A stretch of 30,065 nucleotides of DNA from a virus (IMGVR_UViG_3300030101_003483:1-30065); one strand, 5' to 3'; shown: positions 12,983 through 22,009, counted from the stretch's first letter. Numbers and translations are program-made. The notes: generated by a model from the letters alone, not told the origin.

Positions 12983-13597
12983 TTGTTTATAAACGAAAAT
13001 AATTTAAAATTACAACATAAACTAAAGTCAGACAGACAGGTTGTAAAAGTCGGAGATGACTCTAGTGGTTTATTATTAAAAGATAATCGTGTATTTGTTG
13101 AACAACAACCATCCGAGGAACAAGAGGTAGCTACAAAAAAATATGTAGATGATAATAGTGGTGGCAGTACAGAGTTTAGGCAAATACTACATGGTGGCTT
13201 TAATTATAGCTCACTAGCAGGAACAAAAGTATACTTGCCTTTAAATGGCACGTTATCTGAATTAAGCAGCACTTCAAGTGTAAATGAGTTTCGATCTTAT
13301 GTTGTACCATACGATGGTTATTTAAATCAAGTAATTATAAGAAGTGAAGAGGCGTGTGGCGTTACAATAGTAGGTTTTCATAAATCATCAACAGGTACAG
13401 AAATACCTAATAATACAGCAACATCAACTGTTACTATTCAAATGACAGTAGACGATACAGCAACAAAATTTTCATTTGGAAGTAGTAATACTTTTAGTGC
13501 AGGAGATATAATATCTATATCGTTTGATCCTAGTAATGATGCAAATGATACAAACTTTACAGCAGAACTAATTTTAGATAGTTCATCAGGGCTATAG
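12983..13597 (+). CDS. Tail fibre or virion structural protein, 204 aa
   Basis: Starts at TTG 12983, the only reasonable start, with GAAGG about 10 nt upstream. The early motif EEQEVATKKYVDDN is the VATKKYVDD signature common to phage tail fibre and baseplate proteins. The rest is a beta-rich S/T/N-rich domain. It is the first of three adjacent virion-type proteins, and probably contributes to fibre or head-fibre structure. Confidence 0.6.
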   Translation: MFINENNLKLQHKLKSDRQVVKVGDDSSGLLLKDNRVFVEQQPSEEQEVATKKYVDDNSGGSTEFRQILHGGFNYSSLAGTKVYLPLNGTLSELSSTSSVNEFRSYVVPYDGYLNQVIIRSEEACGVTIVGFHKSSTGTEIPNNTATSTVTIQMTVDDTATKFSFGSSNTFSAGDIISISFDPSNDANDTNFTAELILDSSSGL

Positions 13598-13604
13598 GAG
13601 AATA

Positions 13605-14396
13605 ATGAGTTTATCAGGAAAGACAATAAAAAATTCGTATGTAGATTTATTGCAATTAGACAATTCTAATAGTGGTGTGCCTACATCTCTAACAGCAATT
13701 AAGGATGGAGCTGGTTCAAGTACAGCGTTGCAAATATCAGATGATAATGTAAGAATATTGCCACAAAATGACGACACTAATAACGCACTACAAGTAAGAG
13801 CTAAAGGCACAGGTAATGTTGTTTTATCTGTAGACACTACTAATGAAACTGTAACTGCATCAGGAAATACAGTAAACACGCAATACGCTTACTTTAGTAT
13901 AGGTAATGCAGAGTCAGCATTTTTTTCTTCAAACACACATACTGCTATAACATTTTCTTCAGCTAATTTTGGAACATCTGCTACACCTCCTACATTTGGG
14001 ACTGGGACAGATCCTGCAACAACATTTACAACAGCAAATAGTAATAATGAAAGAGCATCAGATTTAGTCCCAACTATGTGGTACATAGCCGATAATATGG
14101 TTATTGATGCAGTATATTCAATAGAAGGTGCAGATACTGCAACAGGCGATACTACTCGTATGCACTTAATGAGCTATGATTTCACATCAGGGGCGACAGC
14201 ATGTTTAACTAATGGTACATTGCTTGCTCATAATAGTGATGTAACTAACGCAGGAAGCGAGCAGCCATATTTATCTACTTGGACAATAGACTCGTCATCG
14301 GTAGCTTCAGGAAAAGTAATTTTAGCATTATTTAGATCAGATAGTATTAATTCTGATTATTCAGTAAACATTAAAATAAAATATCATTTAACGTAA
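13605..14396 (+). CDS. Virion structural protein, 263 aa (fibre-like)
   Basis: ATG at 13605 with AGGAG about 7 nt upstream. N-terminus (MSLSGKTIKNSYVDLLQLDN) and NALQVRAKGTGNVVLSVDTT resemble N-terminal segments of phage fibres. The C-terminal two thirds are a beta domain with many T, S, N and the end KVILALFRSDSINSDYSV. No enzymatic motif. The role as an appendage protein is inferred from sequence composition and neighbours. Confidence 0.55.
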   Translation: MSLSGKTIKNSYVDLLQLDNSNSGVPTSLTAIKDGAGSSTALQISDDNVRILPQNDDTNNALQVRAKGTGNVVLSVDTTNETVTASGNTVNTQYAYFSIGNAESAFFSSNTHTAITFSSANFGTSATPPTFGTGTDPATTFTTANSNNERASDLVPTMWYIADNMVIDAVYSIEGADTATGDTTRMHLMSYDFTSGATACLTNGTLLAHNSDVTNAGSEQPYLSTWTIDSSSVASGKVILALFRSDSINSDYSVNIKIKYHLT

Positions 14397-14406
14397 GGAA
14401 AGAATT

Positions 14407-15963
14407 ATGACAAAGTATGCAATACAAAACCCTGGGGCGAGTGGAAGTTCTGTATCAACTACTAGAAAATCAAGATCTCCAAAATCTACAACAACAAAAT
14501 CTTTAACTTTTAGCGATACAACTAACGACTTACTATTAGATATAAGTAAAGATGCAAGCGCTTCATCCCAAAAATCTGGAGATGTTTCAATGGTTAGAGT
14601 ATCCAATACTGGAAAGATTCCAGCAATTGCAATATTTGGATTTCAGCAATACACAGACGAAGATACTATAGGAAATGAAAACTTTTTACATTTCTTATTA
14701 AGCCCAGGCGAAGTTATAAGTATGCCAGCAACTAGGGCTATTATGACTGATAATGACACAGATTTATATGAAGGGGATGTCATAACATCACAAGCACCAA
14801 ATTCTAATTTAAGAGTATTTAGTGGCGCAACATTAGCAGAAAATGTCGAAGATTCTGATACAGAATTTAATGTTAGCGACTCAGACTTTTTTAGAGTTGG
14901 GGATTGCATACAGATTGGTATAGATGATTCAACAACAACAAGAAAAGAAGTAATGGAAGTTACTGCAATAGGAACAAATAATTTGACTGTAAGAAGAGGA
15001 TTGTATGGAACTAGTGTAGCAGACAAGGATAATCAAACAGATGGTACTAATGGAGCAGTAAGTGGAGCTAGGATTTATTTTCCAATATTTAATAAGTTTC
15101 ATGATTATGATAAATATAGTGTAGTCCAAACAGATAACCTTGGAAGATATATGTCTACTAACTTTTTTGGGTATGGAAGAACAGCAACAGCATTATGTGG
15201 AATAACACCAGGTTCAGTTGCAATACAGTTTTATACAAAAGGATTTCAAAAACTTGGTTTATCTGATGTTACCTCAAATACTCCTACAGGATTAACAGCT
15301 TCTACTACATATTTTTTAACTATAGCAGCAGATGGTGGTTCAGCCTTAGAAATTAGCTTTACTACAGATGCAACTAATGGTAATTTTGGTGGAGAGAATG
15401 GACTTGTACAAAAAATACAAGATGCTTTAGATGAAGCATATTATACAGCAGGTAATTTATTTGAGAAAAAAGTAAACGTATTGATATCAGGTGGAGATGT
15501 GGTTTTTGAATCACAAAGCAAGCTTTCAACCTCAGCAATAGCATTAACAGCAGGAACAAGTGGATCTGGGGCATCAGTTAGATTTTTAGCTCAAGCTAAT
15601 GGTAGAATACCAGCACTTGCAAATATTCCAAGCGCAGTAGATGCAAGGCTAGAGCAAGATACATTTTTTGATCCAATAACATTCGCATCAAACATTAAAG
15701 ATATATTTATAACAGATGATGGCTTTGGTAGACTTATGTACCAGGGTAGGGCTGTAGGTGGAATTAATTATGAATCTGGAGCAATAAATTGGCAAATATC
15801 AAGTTGTCCAAATGCAGAATTTGTAGTTAGCGCATTATCAAACTCACCACTTAGTGGTAAGCAAGATGCAACAGATGCAGCAAAAGTAAATTCATTAATT
15901 GAAGTATTAGGAAACACTCCACAGCAAAAAGGTGGAGCAACATTAAAAGTAGAAACATTTTAA
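14407..15963 (+). CDS. Large virion structural protein, 518 aa
   Basis: ATG at 14407 with AAGGA about 6 nt upstream. N-terminus is S/T/K-rich and probably disordered. A central part has EVMEVTAIGTNNLTVRRGLYG, the beta pattern seen in phage baseplate or head-fibre proteins. The C-terminal end is a globular domain (DIFITDDGFGRLMYQGRA). I recall related proteins in uncultured marine phages, described only as structural. It directly precedes the basic-protein cluster. Confidence 0.6.
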   Translation: MTKYAIQNPGASGSSVSTTRKSRSPKSTTTKSLTFSDTTNDLLLDISKDASASSQKSGDVSMVRVSNTGKIPAIAIFGFQQYTDEDTIGNENFLHFLLSPGEVISMPATRAIMTDNDTDLYEGDVITSQAPNSNLRVFSGATLAENVEDSDTEFNVSDSDFFRVGDCIQIGIDDSTTTRKEVMEVTAIGTNNLTVRRGLYGTSVADKDNQTDGTNGAVSGARIYFPIFNKFHDYDKYSVVQTDNLGRYMSTNFFGYGRTATALCGITPGSVAIQFYTKGFQKLGLSDVTSNTPTGLTASTTYFLTIAADGGSALEISFTTDATNGNFGGENGLVQKIQDALDEAYYTAGNLFEKKVNVLISGGDVVFESQSKLSTSAIALTAGTSGSGASVRFLAQANGRIPALANIPSAVDARLEQDTFFDPITFASNIKDIFITDDGFGRLMYQGRAVGGINYESGAINWQISSCPNAEFVVSALSNSPLSGKQDATDAAKVNSLIEVLGNTPQQKGGATLKVETF

Positions 15964-15974
15964 GGGGGTAGACT

Positions 15975-16070
15975 ATGCCTTATGGTAAAGGTACATATGG
16001 TAAAAAAAGAGGAAGACCTAAGAAGTCTAAAAAAAGAAAAATGAAAGTTAGAAGAAAAAGGAAAAAGTGA
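15975..16070 (+). CDS. Very basic 31-aa protein (core-protein-like)
   Basis: Frame of 31 codons from ATG at 15975 with AGGGGG about 6 nt upstream. Starts MPYGKGTYGKKRGRPKK; 18 of 31 residues are K or R. Similar short proteins with a MPYGKGTYG start recur in marine phages. A nucleic-acid-binding or DNA-condensing role, as for eukaryotic virus core peptides, is inference. Confidence 0.65.
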   Translation: MPYGKGTYGKKRGRPKKSKKRKMKVRRKRKK

Positions 16071-16071
16071 G

Positions 16072-16332
16072 TTGGCTAAGTATAGAGGAAAGTCAGTTAG
16101 ACTCAATAAGCCAAGTCGCATTAGAAAGGGTCAGCCAAGCTATGGTAAAAAGAAATCTCAGGTTTACGTTAAGACTAGAGCTGGAAAAGTAAAAAGAGTA
16201 ACCTTTGGTGACCCTAAAATGAGAATTAAAAAGTCAAGCCCAGCTAGAAGAAAATCATTTAGAGCTAGGCATAGATGTGCAACTGCTAAAGATAGAACAA
16301 CAGCAAGATATTGGTCTTGCAAGGCTTGGTAA
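16072..16332 (+). CDS. Basic protein, 86 aa, conserved in marine phages
   Basis: Starts at TTG 16072, giving the expected MAKYRGKSVRLNKPSR N-terminus, with AAAGGA upstream in the end of the previous gene. About 35 percent K/R. The sequence contains VKRVTFGDPKMRIKKSSPARR and RARHRC...DRTTARYWSCKAW, a pattern I recall from cyanophages and other marine phages. Two cysteines near the end (C69, C83). Function unknown; DNA or coat binding is likely from charge. Confidence 0.72.
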   Translation: MAKYRGKSVRLNKPSRIRKGQPSYGKKKSQVYVKTRAGKVKRVTFGDPKMRIKKSSPARRKSFRARHRCATAKDRTTARYWSCKAW

Positions 16333-16333
16333 G

Positions 16334-16540
16334 ATGGCGAAGAAGAAAAGAAAAACTAGAAAACGTAGAACTAAAAGTAGAGTTAATGAGGCAGGTAACT
16401 ATACAAAGCCAACTATGCGCAAGCGTTTATTTCAAAAAATAAAAGCAGGATCTAAAGGTGGGAGAGCAGGTCAATGGTCAGCAAGAAAAGCTCAAATGCT
16501 TGCTAGGCAGTATAAAGCAAAAGGTGGAGGCTACAGATAA
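16334..16540 (+). CDS. Basic protein, 68 aa, conserved in marine phages
   Basis: ATG at 16334 immediately after the previous stop; the frame extends upstream but lies in the previous gene. The N-terminus is a K/R run (MAKKKRKTRKRRTKSR), then GNYTKPTMRKRLFQKIK and AGQWSARKAQMLARQYKAKG, a motif seen in many marine phage small proteins. About 37 percent K/R. Probably a virion nucleic-acid-binding protein, inferred from charge and position. Confidence 0.72.
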   Translation: MAKKKRKTRKRRTKSRVNEAGNYTKPTMRKRLFQKIKAGSKGGRAGQWSARKAQMLARQYKAKGGGYR

Positions 16541-16785
16541 TGGCACTTAAAAAGTCACAAAAGTCATTAAAGAAGTGGACTAAACAAAAGTGGGATTATG
16601 TTAGCTCTAAAGATAAAAAGAAGCCTAAGAGTAAACGTGGCAGATACTTACCTAAGTCTGTTAGAGATAGTCTTACTCCTGGCCAGAAAGCGTATGAAAA
16701 TAGAAAGAAAAGAAAAGCAACTAAGGCTGGCAAGCAAAGAGCGAAATACTCTAAGTCAGTTAGAAGAAAGATGAGAGGTAAATAA
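16540..16785 (+). CDS. Basic protein, 81 aa (DUF5872-like pattern)
   Basis: ATG at 16540 overlaps the previous stop. Starts MALKKSQKSLKKWTKQKWDY and has GRYLPKSVRDSLTPGQKAYE, resembling from memory the DUF5872-type pattern found in phage and large-virus small proteins. About 40 percent K/R. Its stop overlaps the start of the connector gene (TAATG), so it is co-translated with morphogenesis genes. Confidence 0.68.
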   Translation: MALKKSQKSLKKWTKQKWDYVSSKDKKKPKSKRGRYLPKSVRDSLTPGQKAYENRKKRKATKAGKQRAKYSKSVRRKMRGK

Positions 16786-17741
16786 TGGCATCAGCCCCAA
16801 TATATTGTACACATAAAGAATTAAAAAGAGTATTTCCACAGCTTGATGAGTATGATCAAAAGACTCCTATATATGGTTGGACAGAAGTTACGAGTAATAA
16901 ATATGCTGCTCATGATAGTGGACAAGTAACTCAGTTATTTGTAAATGGAGAATCTTTAGGGGCAGCTCAATCTGCACATACAGATTTAAATGTTGAAGGA
17001 GAATGGTTCTATAATGCTACTGATGACGTTCTTTACTATTTTTCTACTAGCACTCCTATAGATAAATTAATGGAATCAGGAGAACTTTTTACTGCGATGG
17101 TAACAGAGTTTAGAACCGATGCAAGTAGATACTTAGATTCAAGACTTGACCCTAAGCTACCTAAAAATATGTGGAAAAATGAAGCTGGTGAATTTGACTA
17201 TATGATTATCAGAACAACAGCTTTATATGCTGCTGCGTTTATGGTAAAGACTAAAGACCCAACATCAGAATTAGCAACTGCGCTTATGACAGAAGCTGAT
17301 AATAATGTACAACTTCTAAATGAAGGTAGAGCTGCACTTTCTTGGCAGAATACTGGAGATGCTTCAAGAGGTGTAATTAGAGATGTTAACTATACCGATA
17401 ATAGGCTAAGACCTGTAGATTTAAGAGGCAGAGCAGGTGGTGTTGATTATGATTTAATTAAAATCTCTATAGGCACTGGGGGTGTATTAGGGACAGCAAC
17501 ATATAATGTATTCGTAAAAGATAGCACAGGACTAAAGACAAACCAAGTAGTTACAGAAGAAGTTATTACTGGCGACTATCAGACTTTAGCTTATGGGTTG
17601 CAAGTAAGGTTTGGCCATGAAAGTTTGCTTAATGCTGTCGCTAACAATGAATGGGAAGTTGAAGTCAGAGGATACAACGAAGAAGTTGATACTGGAGACT
17701 TAAAAGGAATAAAAATGACTAGAAGAAGGCATTATTTATAA
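16785..17741 (+). CDS. Head-tail connector protein, 318 aa (putative)
   Basis: N-terminal half has APIYCTHKELKRVFPQLDEY and RYLDSRLDPKLPKNMW, the helical pattern of head-completion adaptors (HK97 gp6-like) in which a helical bundle binds the portal. An added beta domain in the middle (YGWTEVTSNKYAAHD) and a C-terminal beta domain make it larger than typical adaptors (about 100 aa). It is followed by a tail terminator-like gene and tail tube, which supports a neck role. Family identity is not certain. Confidence 0.55.
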   Translation: MASAPIYCTHKELKRVFPQLDEYDQKTPIYGWTEVTSNKYAAHDSGQVTQLFVNGESLGAAQSAHTDLNVEGEWFYNATDDVLYYFSTSTPIDKLMESGELFTAMVTEFRTDASRYLDSRLDPKLPKNMWKNEAGEFDYMIIRTTALYAAAFMVKTKDPTSELATALMTEADNNVQLLNEGRAALSWQNTGDASRGVIRDVNYTDNRLRPVDLRGRAGGVDYDLIKISIGTGGVLGTATYNVFVKDSTGLKTNQVVTEEVITGDYQTLAYGLQVRFGHESLLNAVANNEWEVEVRGYNEEVDTGDLKGIKMTRRRHYL

Positions 17742-18178
17742 TGGCTGTAAATTTTACTAACAACTTTAAGAATATTCTTGATAAATTACGTAACACGATA
17801 AGGACAGAATTTAAGGGTGCATTGCCTGTATATATAGGTCATGAGACCAATCAAGCAGGTGCGCAGTTTTTAAGATTAGATCCAGTAGGGTCTGAGCTAA
17901 CTGAGTATAATGTTAATGGCGAGATAAGAGAGTTTACAGTTAATATGTATTATTACTTTCTTGACAAAAACATAAAGAAATCATCTCTCGACCATGTACT
18001 TAGATACACCTCAAGGATAGAAGCTTTGGTGCATGATAATATTGCAATGACACTAACAGACTCTACTAATGTATTTAATTGTAGGATTGAGTCAAGCACT
18101 TTAAATAGCTTAGAAGATGAAAATGAATATGTTGTCGAATTAGTATGGAGAGGGCAACACTTAGCAAATACTGACTAG
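17741..18178 (+). CDS. Tail completion / terminator-like protein, 145 aa
   Basis: ATG at 17741 overlaps the previous stop. Alpha-beta pattern: an N-terminal helix (NILDKLRNTIRTEF), beta strands (ALPVYIGHET, EFTVNMYYYFL), then a helical RYTSRIEALVHDN and a final beta segment (EYVVELVWRGQ). This is the shape of phage tail terminator proteins (gpU-like), which cap the tail tube. Position before the tail tube gene agrees. Confidence 0.6.
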   Translation: MAVNFTNNFKNILDKLRNTIRTEFKGALPVYIGHETNQAGAQFLRLDPVGSELTEYNVNGEIREFTVNMYYYFLDKNIKKSSLDHVLRYTSRIEALVHDNIAMTLTDSTNVFNCRIESSTLNSLEDENEYVVELVWRGQHLANTD

Positions 18179-18185
18179 GAGTAGT

Positions 18186-18395
18186 ATGAATATTAAATTA
18201 AAAAATAAAGAGAAACCTATAAGCTTAAAGTCAGGATGGTGCTTTAATAATTCTGGCTTTGATTCTGGACTTATAGAAAAAATTAATTCAGGGAAGCAAG
18301 TTAAAGTTGATAAAATACCAAAGCCTGCTTTGGATTATGTGCAAGTAGTTAAGCAAGAATTAAAGAAAAAAACTAAAACCCAAGGAGGTAAATAA
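18186..18395 (+). CDS. Small hypothetical protein, 69 aa
   Basis: ATG at 18186 with GGAGTAG 2-8 nt upstream. The protein is basic with a short N-terminal beta-like half (LKSGWCFNNSGFDSG) and a helical, lysine-rich C-terminus. No family is recognised. Its 3' end contains the strong AGGAGGT ribosome site of the tail tube gene. Confidence 0.6.
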   Translation: MNIKLKNKEKPISLKSGWCFNNSGFDSGLIEKINSGKQVKVDKIPKPALDYVQVVKQELKKKTKTQGGK

Positions 18396-19414
18396 TGGCT
18401 GTTGATGGCAATGCTTACTCCCCTAAGCAATTTAAATTTTTAATCGCTATGCAAGACGATTGGGGAACTTTAAATCCAGATTCAAGTGGAAGTCCAGACA
18501 ATCCATATCTAGCTGTAGATGTAGATTCTGTAGGAAGTCCATCTTTAAATCTAAATCAAGTATTAGAACATAGAACTGGTAGTCGTGTTTTACAAGCTAC
18601 TGATTTCTTTCAAGATAAATTAACTAAAGTTATGGAAATTTCAGTAAGTGGTACAGCAACAACAGAAGTTATGGATATGCTTTTAGGAAACATAACCGAA
18701 GGAGATAGTGTTCCTTATGGAATTGCAGCAAATAGTGGAGCGCAAAACCTAACAAATGCAACTACGAACCAAACAGCAAATCAAATATTATCTATAATAT
18801 ATAGTTCTCCAACATCTGGTAAAGATATGGCGTTTAAAGATTGCTTTTGCACATCGTTGTCTTTAAATGGAGATGCAGGAACTGAAGGTGGTAGGATTAA
18901 ATTTTCAGCAACATTTAAAACTGGAAGCTTACCAGCAGATTTAACAAACTCTTCAATCGCTGTAGATACTGCAATTACTTCAAATAATTACTATATGAGC
19001 GCATGGGATGCTGACGATAGAATAATAGCTGGACACTCAAATATGCTTGTTAATAATTTTACATTAAATGTAGAGAATGACGTTGTGTTTTCTGGCCCAA
19101 CAGCAACTGGTTTTGAATCAGCAGCGAGAGTAGGAGAAGTATCTGCTACAGCAGATTTTAATGTTAAATATGATGGCAATACTGATTCAATGTTCGAGAA
19201 TTTTCACGATCAATCAACTGGAGCTTCAGAAGGTGCAACTCTAATGGCCACAGATACAACTCCATCAAATGGAGAATTTGAGTTTAAATTTGCAAATTCA
19301 GTTATTACTAGCCTTTCTTTATCAGAAGGTGATGTAATGGGATTGGATGTATCAGTTAAAGCACTGGGTGCTGGTATCGGCTCAAGTGATTTATTTTTTG
19401 AAATAGCAGTATAG
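18395..19414 (+). CDS. Major tail tube protein (putative)
   Basis: 339 aa from ATG at 18395 with AGGAGG 6 nt upstream, the best ribosome site of the tail region, as expected for an abundant protein. N-terminal MAVDGNAYSPKQFKFLIAMQ, a central VMEISVSGTATTEVMDML, and later NNFTLNVENDVVF and GRIKFSATF are the beta pattern of siphovirus tail tubes, including the long loop and duplicated halves. Placed between the terminator-like gene and tail chaperone. Confidence 0.72.
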   Translation: MAVDGNAYSPKQFKFLIAMQDDWGTLNPDSSGSPDNPYLAVDVDSVGSPSLNLNQVLEHRTGSRVLQATDFFQDKLTKVMEISVSGTATTEVMDMLLGNITEGDSVPYGIAANSGAQNLTNATTNQTANQILSIIYSSPTSGKDMAFKDCFCTSLSLNGDAGTEGGRIKFSATFKTGSLPADLTNSSIAVDTAITSNNYYMSAWDADDRIIAGHSNMLVNNFTLNVENDVVFSGPTATGFESAARVGEVSATADFNVKYDGNTDSMFENFHDQSTGASEGATLMATDTTPSNGEFEFKFANSVITSLSLSEGDVMGLDVSVKALGAGIGSSDLFFEIAV

Positions 19415-19438
19415 ATAACTAAAAAAAGAGGGAACATT

Positions 19439-19720
19439 ATGGAATTTAAAACTAAATCTGGAAAGAAAGTTGTTTTTAAAGATATTTCAATAGATGAAAA
19501 GGATATGCTCCTTGATTCTGTTGAATATAGCTATGATGAAGATGGTAACATAGGTGCATTTAAAATGATGAATACTACTGTTACAAAGTGGATTAGAAAT
19601 GGCTTAAAAGGCGATACATCTGATAAATTCTTATCAACACTTTCTATGGAAGATAGGACAGAAATCTTCTTAGCTTTACAGAAATATATTTTAGTGGGGG
19701 AGAAGAAAGCCTCCAAATAG
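19439..19720 (+). CDS. Tail assembly chaperone, N-terminal part (gpG-like)
   Basis: 93 aa from ATG at 19439 with GAGGG about 7 nt upstream. Acidic N-terminus with a beta start (EFKTKSGKKVVFKDISIDEKD) and a helical C-terminal part (MMNTTVTKWIRNGL, ALQKYILVG). Siphoviruses encode two chaperone proteins between tail tube and tape measure, the second often by frameshifting; the next gene is in the -1 frame, open from 19657. A run of five G at 19696-19700 is the best slip candidate. Confidence 0.65.
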   Translation: MEFKTKSGKKVVFKDISIDEKDMLLDSVEYSYDEDGNIGAFKMMNTTVTKWIRNGLKGDTSDKFLSTLSMEDRTEIFLALQKYILVGEKKASK

Positions 19721-19731
19721 AACTCAATGTC

Positions 19732-20142
19732 ATGATTGAGCCATGTGGGGGCTGTAAATTCCATAGTTTTCCTTATGAGGCAGAATTGCCTGTCATGATA
19801 GATGGAAAGTATGAAACTCGCACATTTAATTGCGATGAAGATGTTTGGGATGCAATACGTTTAATTATAGAAGAAACTAAGGAAGTAAACTTGAGAGATA
19901 ACAAAAACTTTAGTGTAGCAAAATCAGTCCAATCTCAGCTTCCTTTCTTTGCTTGCAATAACGTCATATACGACAACAGTTGTCAAAAAGATATCCAACG
20001 ATACATATACTGCGAAAACTTCGGCATACAACCTTATCCTGGTTCTTATGGAGAGCAACCAGGCAGATGGGTGCAAAAATCCTTTATCATTAAAAAAGTA
20101 ATTAACAAGATTAAAGAAAAGGCTACAGAAAATGTCAAATAA
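19732..20142 (+). CDS. Cysteine-bearing tail chaperone-like protein, 136 aa (T-like)
   Basis: ATG at 19732 has no convincing ribosome site, and the frame is open upstream to 19657, so it may be made as a fusion to the previous gene by -1 frameshifting. It carries PCGGCKF at the start and cysteines in NCDEDVW, FFACNNV, NSCQK and IYCENFG. The pattern matches the protein I recall between the chaperone and tape measure of related marine phages. Position agrees with the T part of a tail chaperone pair. It overlaps the tape measure start by 11 nt. Confidence 0.55.
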   Translation: MIEPCGGCKFHSFPYEAELPVMIDGKYETRTFNCDEDVWDAIRLIIEETKEVNLRDNKNFSVAKSVQSQLPFFACNNVIYDNSCQKDIQRYIYCENFGIQPYPGSYGEQPGRWVQKSFIIKKVINKIKEKATENVK

Positions 20143-22009
20143 GATAACAGTAAAATTTGAAGCACAGGGAGCTAGAGCATTAAAAACTGCTATAGATCAA
20201 CTACACTTGTCTCAAGTAAAATTAGAGAAAGGAACAAAAGCATATAAGCGTGCTTTATCAAAATTAAATTCAGAAACTCAAAAAACATCAAAAGGCTTAT
20301 TTGACATAACCAATAAAGGAAGATTGGTTCAAGGAAGTTTTGCAACATTACGTTCTCAATTACTGCTTGCCTCTTTTGCATTTGGCATTGTAAATGCTAC
20401 TGTTTTAAAGCTTGGAAGGGCGTTTGGAGAGCAAGAACAAGCAGAAAAAAGACTATCAGGACTTATAGGTAAATCATCAGAAGCTTTACAAGCAAGGGCA
20501 TCTGAACTTCAAAAAAACACAAGGTTTGGCGATGAGCAAACATTAGGAGCAATGAGTCTTGTAGCAGCATATACTACTGAGGAATCTGCTATAGCACAAT
20601 TAACTCAAGCAGCTATGGATCTGGCGACAGTTAAAGGTATGGACTTAAATACTGCCACTGATATGCTTTCTAAAAGTGTATTCTCATCAACAAATTCAAT
20701 GTCAAGATATGGAGTTGAAATTGAAGGTACAGCAGGCTCAGGGGCTAGATTAAATAGTGCATTAAAGGCTATATCTGCTCAAATGGGTGGCGCATCAGAA
20801 AGAGATGCTGCTACATTCCTTGGGGCTATGGATCAGATGAATAATGCAGTTGGTGACTTGGCTGAGGTTTTTGGTAAAATACTAGCCCCTGCAATATTAA
20901 TAGTGGCCGATGGAATAAAGTTTTTTGCAGAACAAATAGACGAAGAAGAAATAAAATCCTATGGAGCAGCATTAGCTACAGTAGGCACAGTCTACGTTGC
21001 TTACGCACATGGGTTAAATCTTGCCACAAAAGCTACAAATCTATTTACAAAAGCTACGAAAAAGAATTTAATTATACTCGGAGCTACTGTAGCTATAGCA
21101 GAATTAATTGATTTGACAAACGCATTTGGAGGTTCAACTGAAGACGTTGCAAAAGAGTTAGAAAACTTAAATAAAGAATTGTCTGCAAACCAAAATCTTT
21201 TAAAAGATGACAGTAAGGTTAAACAAGAGCAATTTGACAAGCAAACAGAAATGGCTTTATTGGAGGCTCAACACCATCAAGCTATTAGCAGGGCGCAAGA
21301 TATACAAGAACAAGGATTAATGTTAGACTTAGCTGAATTAGATTTAGTAAATCAATTAGCTATTGCTCAAGAAACTAGAAATAGATTGATTGAAAAAGAG
21401 GAACAAGGCTTAGTGGCTATATCTGATAAAAGAGAGCATAAAATGAAAATGATGAAAGCTGAAATAGATATAGCAAACATAGATTCTAAAATTGCAATAA
21501 AAGCAGAAAATGACAAACAAAAAGCTATTAATAAAACAATAGCTGTTTCTAGATCAGCACTTGCAGCATTTGGCAATAACTCTAGAGAATTAAAAGCTAT
21601 TGACTTTGGTCTTATGATGGTGAGCGCCTTTAAAACAGCGACAAATACAAGAGAGTTACTATCTAAAACTATGCCACCTCCATTTCCTGGGATTATAGCT
21701 GCTGCTGAATTTGCAGCGACAGCAGCCTTAGCTAAAGAAGCTCAAAAATTTGAAACTGGTGGTCTAGTTGGTGGAAGAAGGCATAGCCAAGGTGGGACTT
21801 TAATAGAAGCAGAGCGTGGCGAGTTTGTTATGAGCAGAAATGCTGTGCAATCTATTGGCGTAGATAACTTAGAGGCTATGAACCAAGGTGGAAGCGCAGT
21901 TAATATAACGATAACTGGTAATGTAATGACATCTGACTTTGTAGAAGGTGAACTTGCAGATAAAATAAGGGATGCAGTCAGGACTGGAACTGACTTTGGA
22001 ATGTCATGA
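20132..22009 (+). CDS. Tape measure protein
   Basis: 625 aa. N-terminal helical part, then hydrophobic stretches (about residues 67-88 SFATLRSQLLLASFAFGIV; also around 283-300 and 312-325), an alanine-rich helical region (LQARASELQKNTRFGDEQTL) with the ATDMLSKSVFSSTNSMSRYG segment typical of tape measures. A long charged coiled coil covers residues about 340-480, and the C-terminus has GGLVGGRRHSQGG and RGEFVMSRNAVQSIG, a known tape measure ending. At about 0.15 nm per residue the tail would be near 94 nm, an inference from the general rule. Confidence 0.9.
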   Translation: MSNKITVKFEAQGARALKTAIDQLHLSQVKLEKGTKAYKRALSKLNSETQKTSKGLFDITNKGRLVQGSFATLRSQLLLASFAFGIVNATVLKLGRAFGEQEQAEKRLSGLIGKSSEALQARASELQKNTRFGDEQTLGAMSLVAAYTTEESAIAQLTQAAMDLATVKGMDLNTATDMLSKSVFSSTNSMSRYGVEIEGTAGSGARLNSALKAISAQMGGASERDAATFLGAMDQMNNAVGDLAEVFGKILAPAILIVADGIKFFAEQIDEEEIKSYGAALATVGTVYVAYAHGLNLATKATNLFTKATKKNLIILGATVAIAELIDLTNAFGGSTEDVAKELENLNKELSANQNLLKDDSKVKQEQFDKQTEMALLEAQHHQAISRAQDIQEQGLMLDLAELDLVNQLAIAQETRNRLIEKEEQGLVAISDKREHKMKMMKAEIDIANIDSKIAIKAENDKQKAINKTIAVSRSALAAFGNNSRELKAIDFGLMMVSAFKTATNTRELLSKTMPPPFPGIIAAAEFAATAALAKEAQKFETGGLVGGRRHSQGGTLIEAERGEFVMSRNAVQSIGVDNLEAMNQGGSAVNITITGNVMTSDFVEGELADKIRDAVRTGTDFGMS

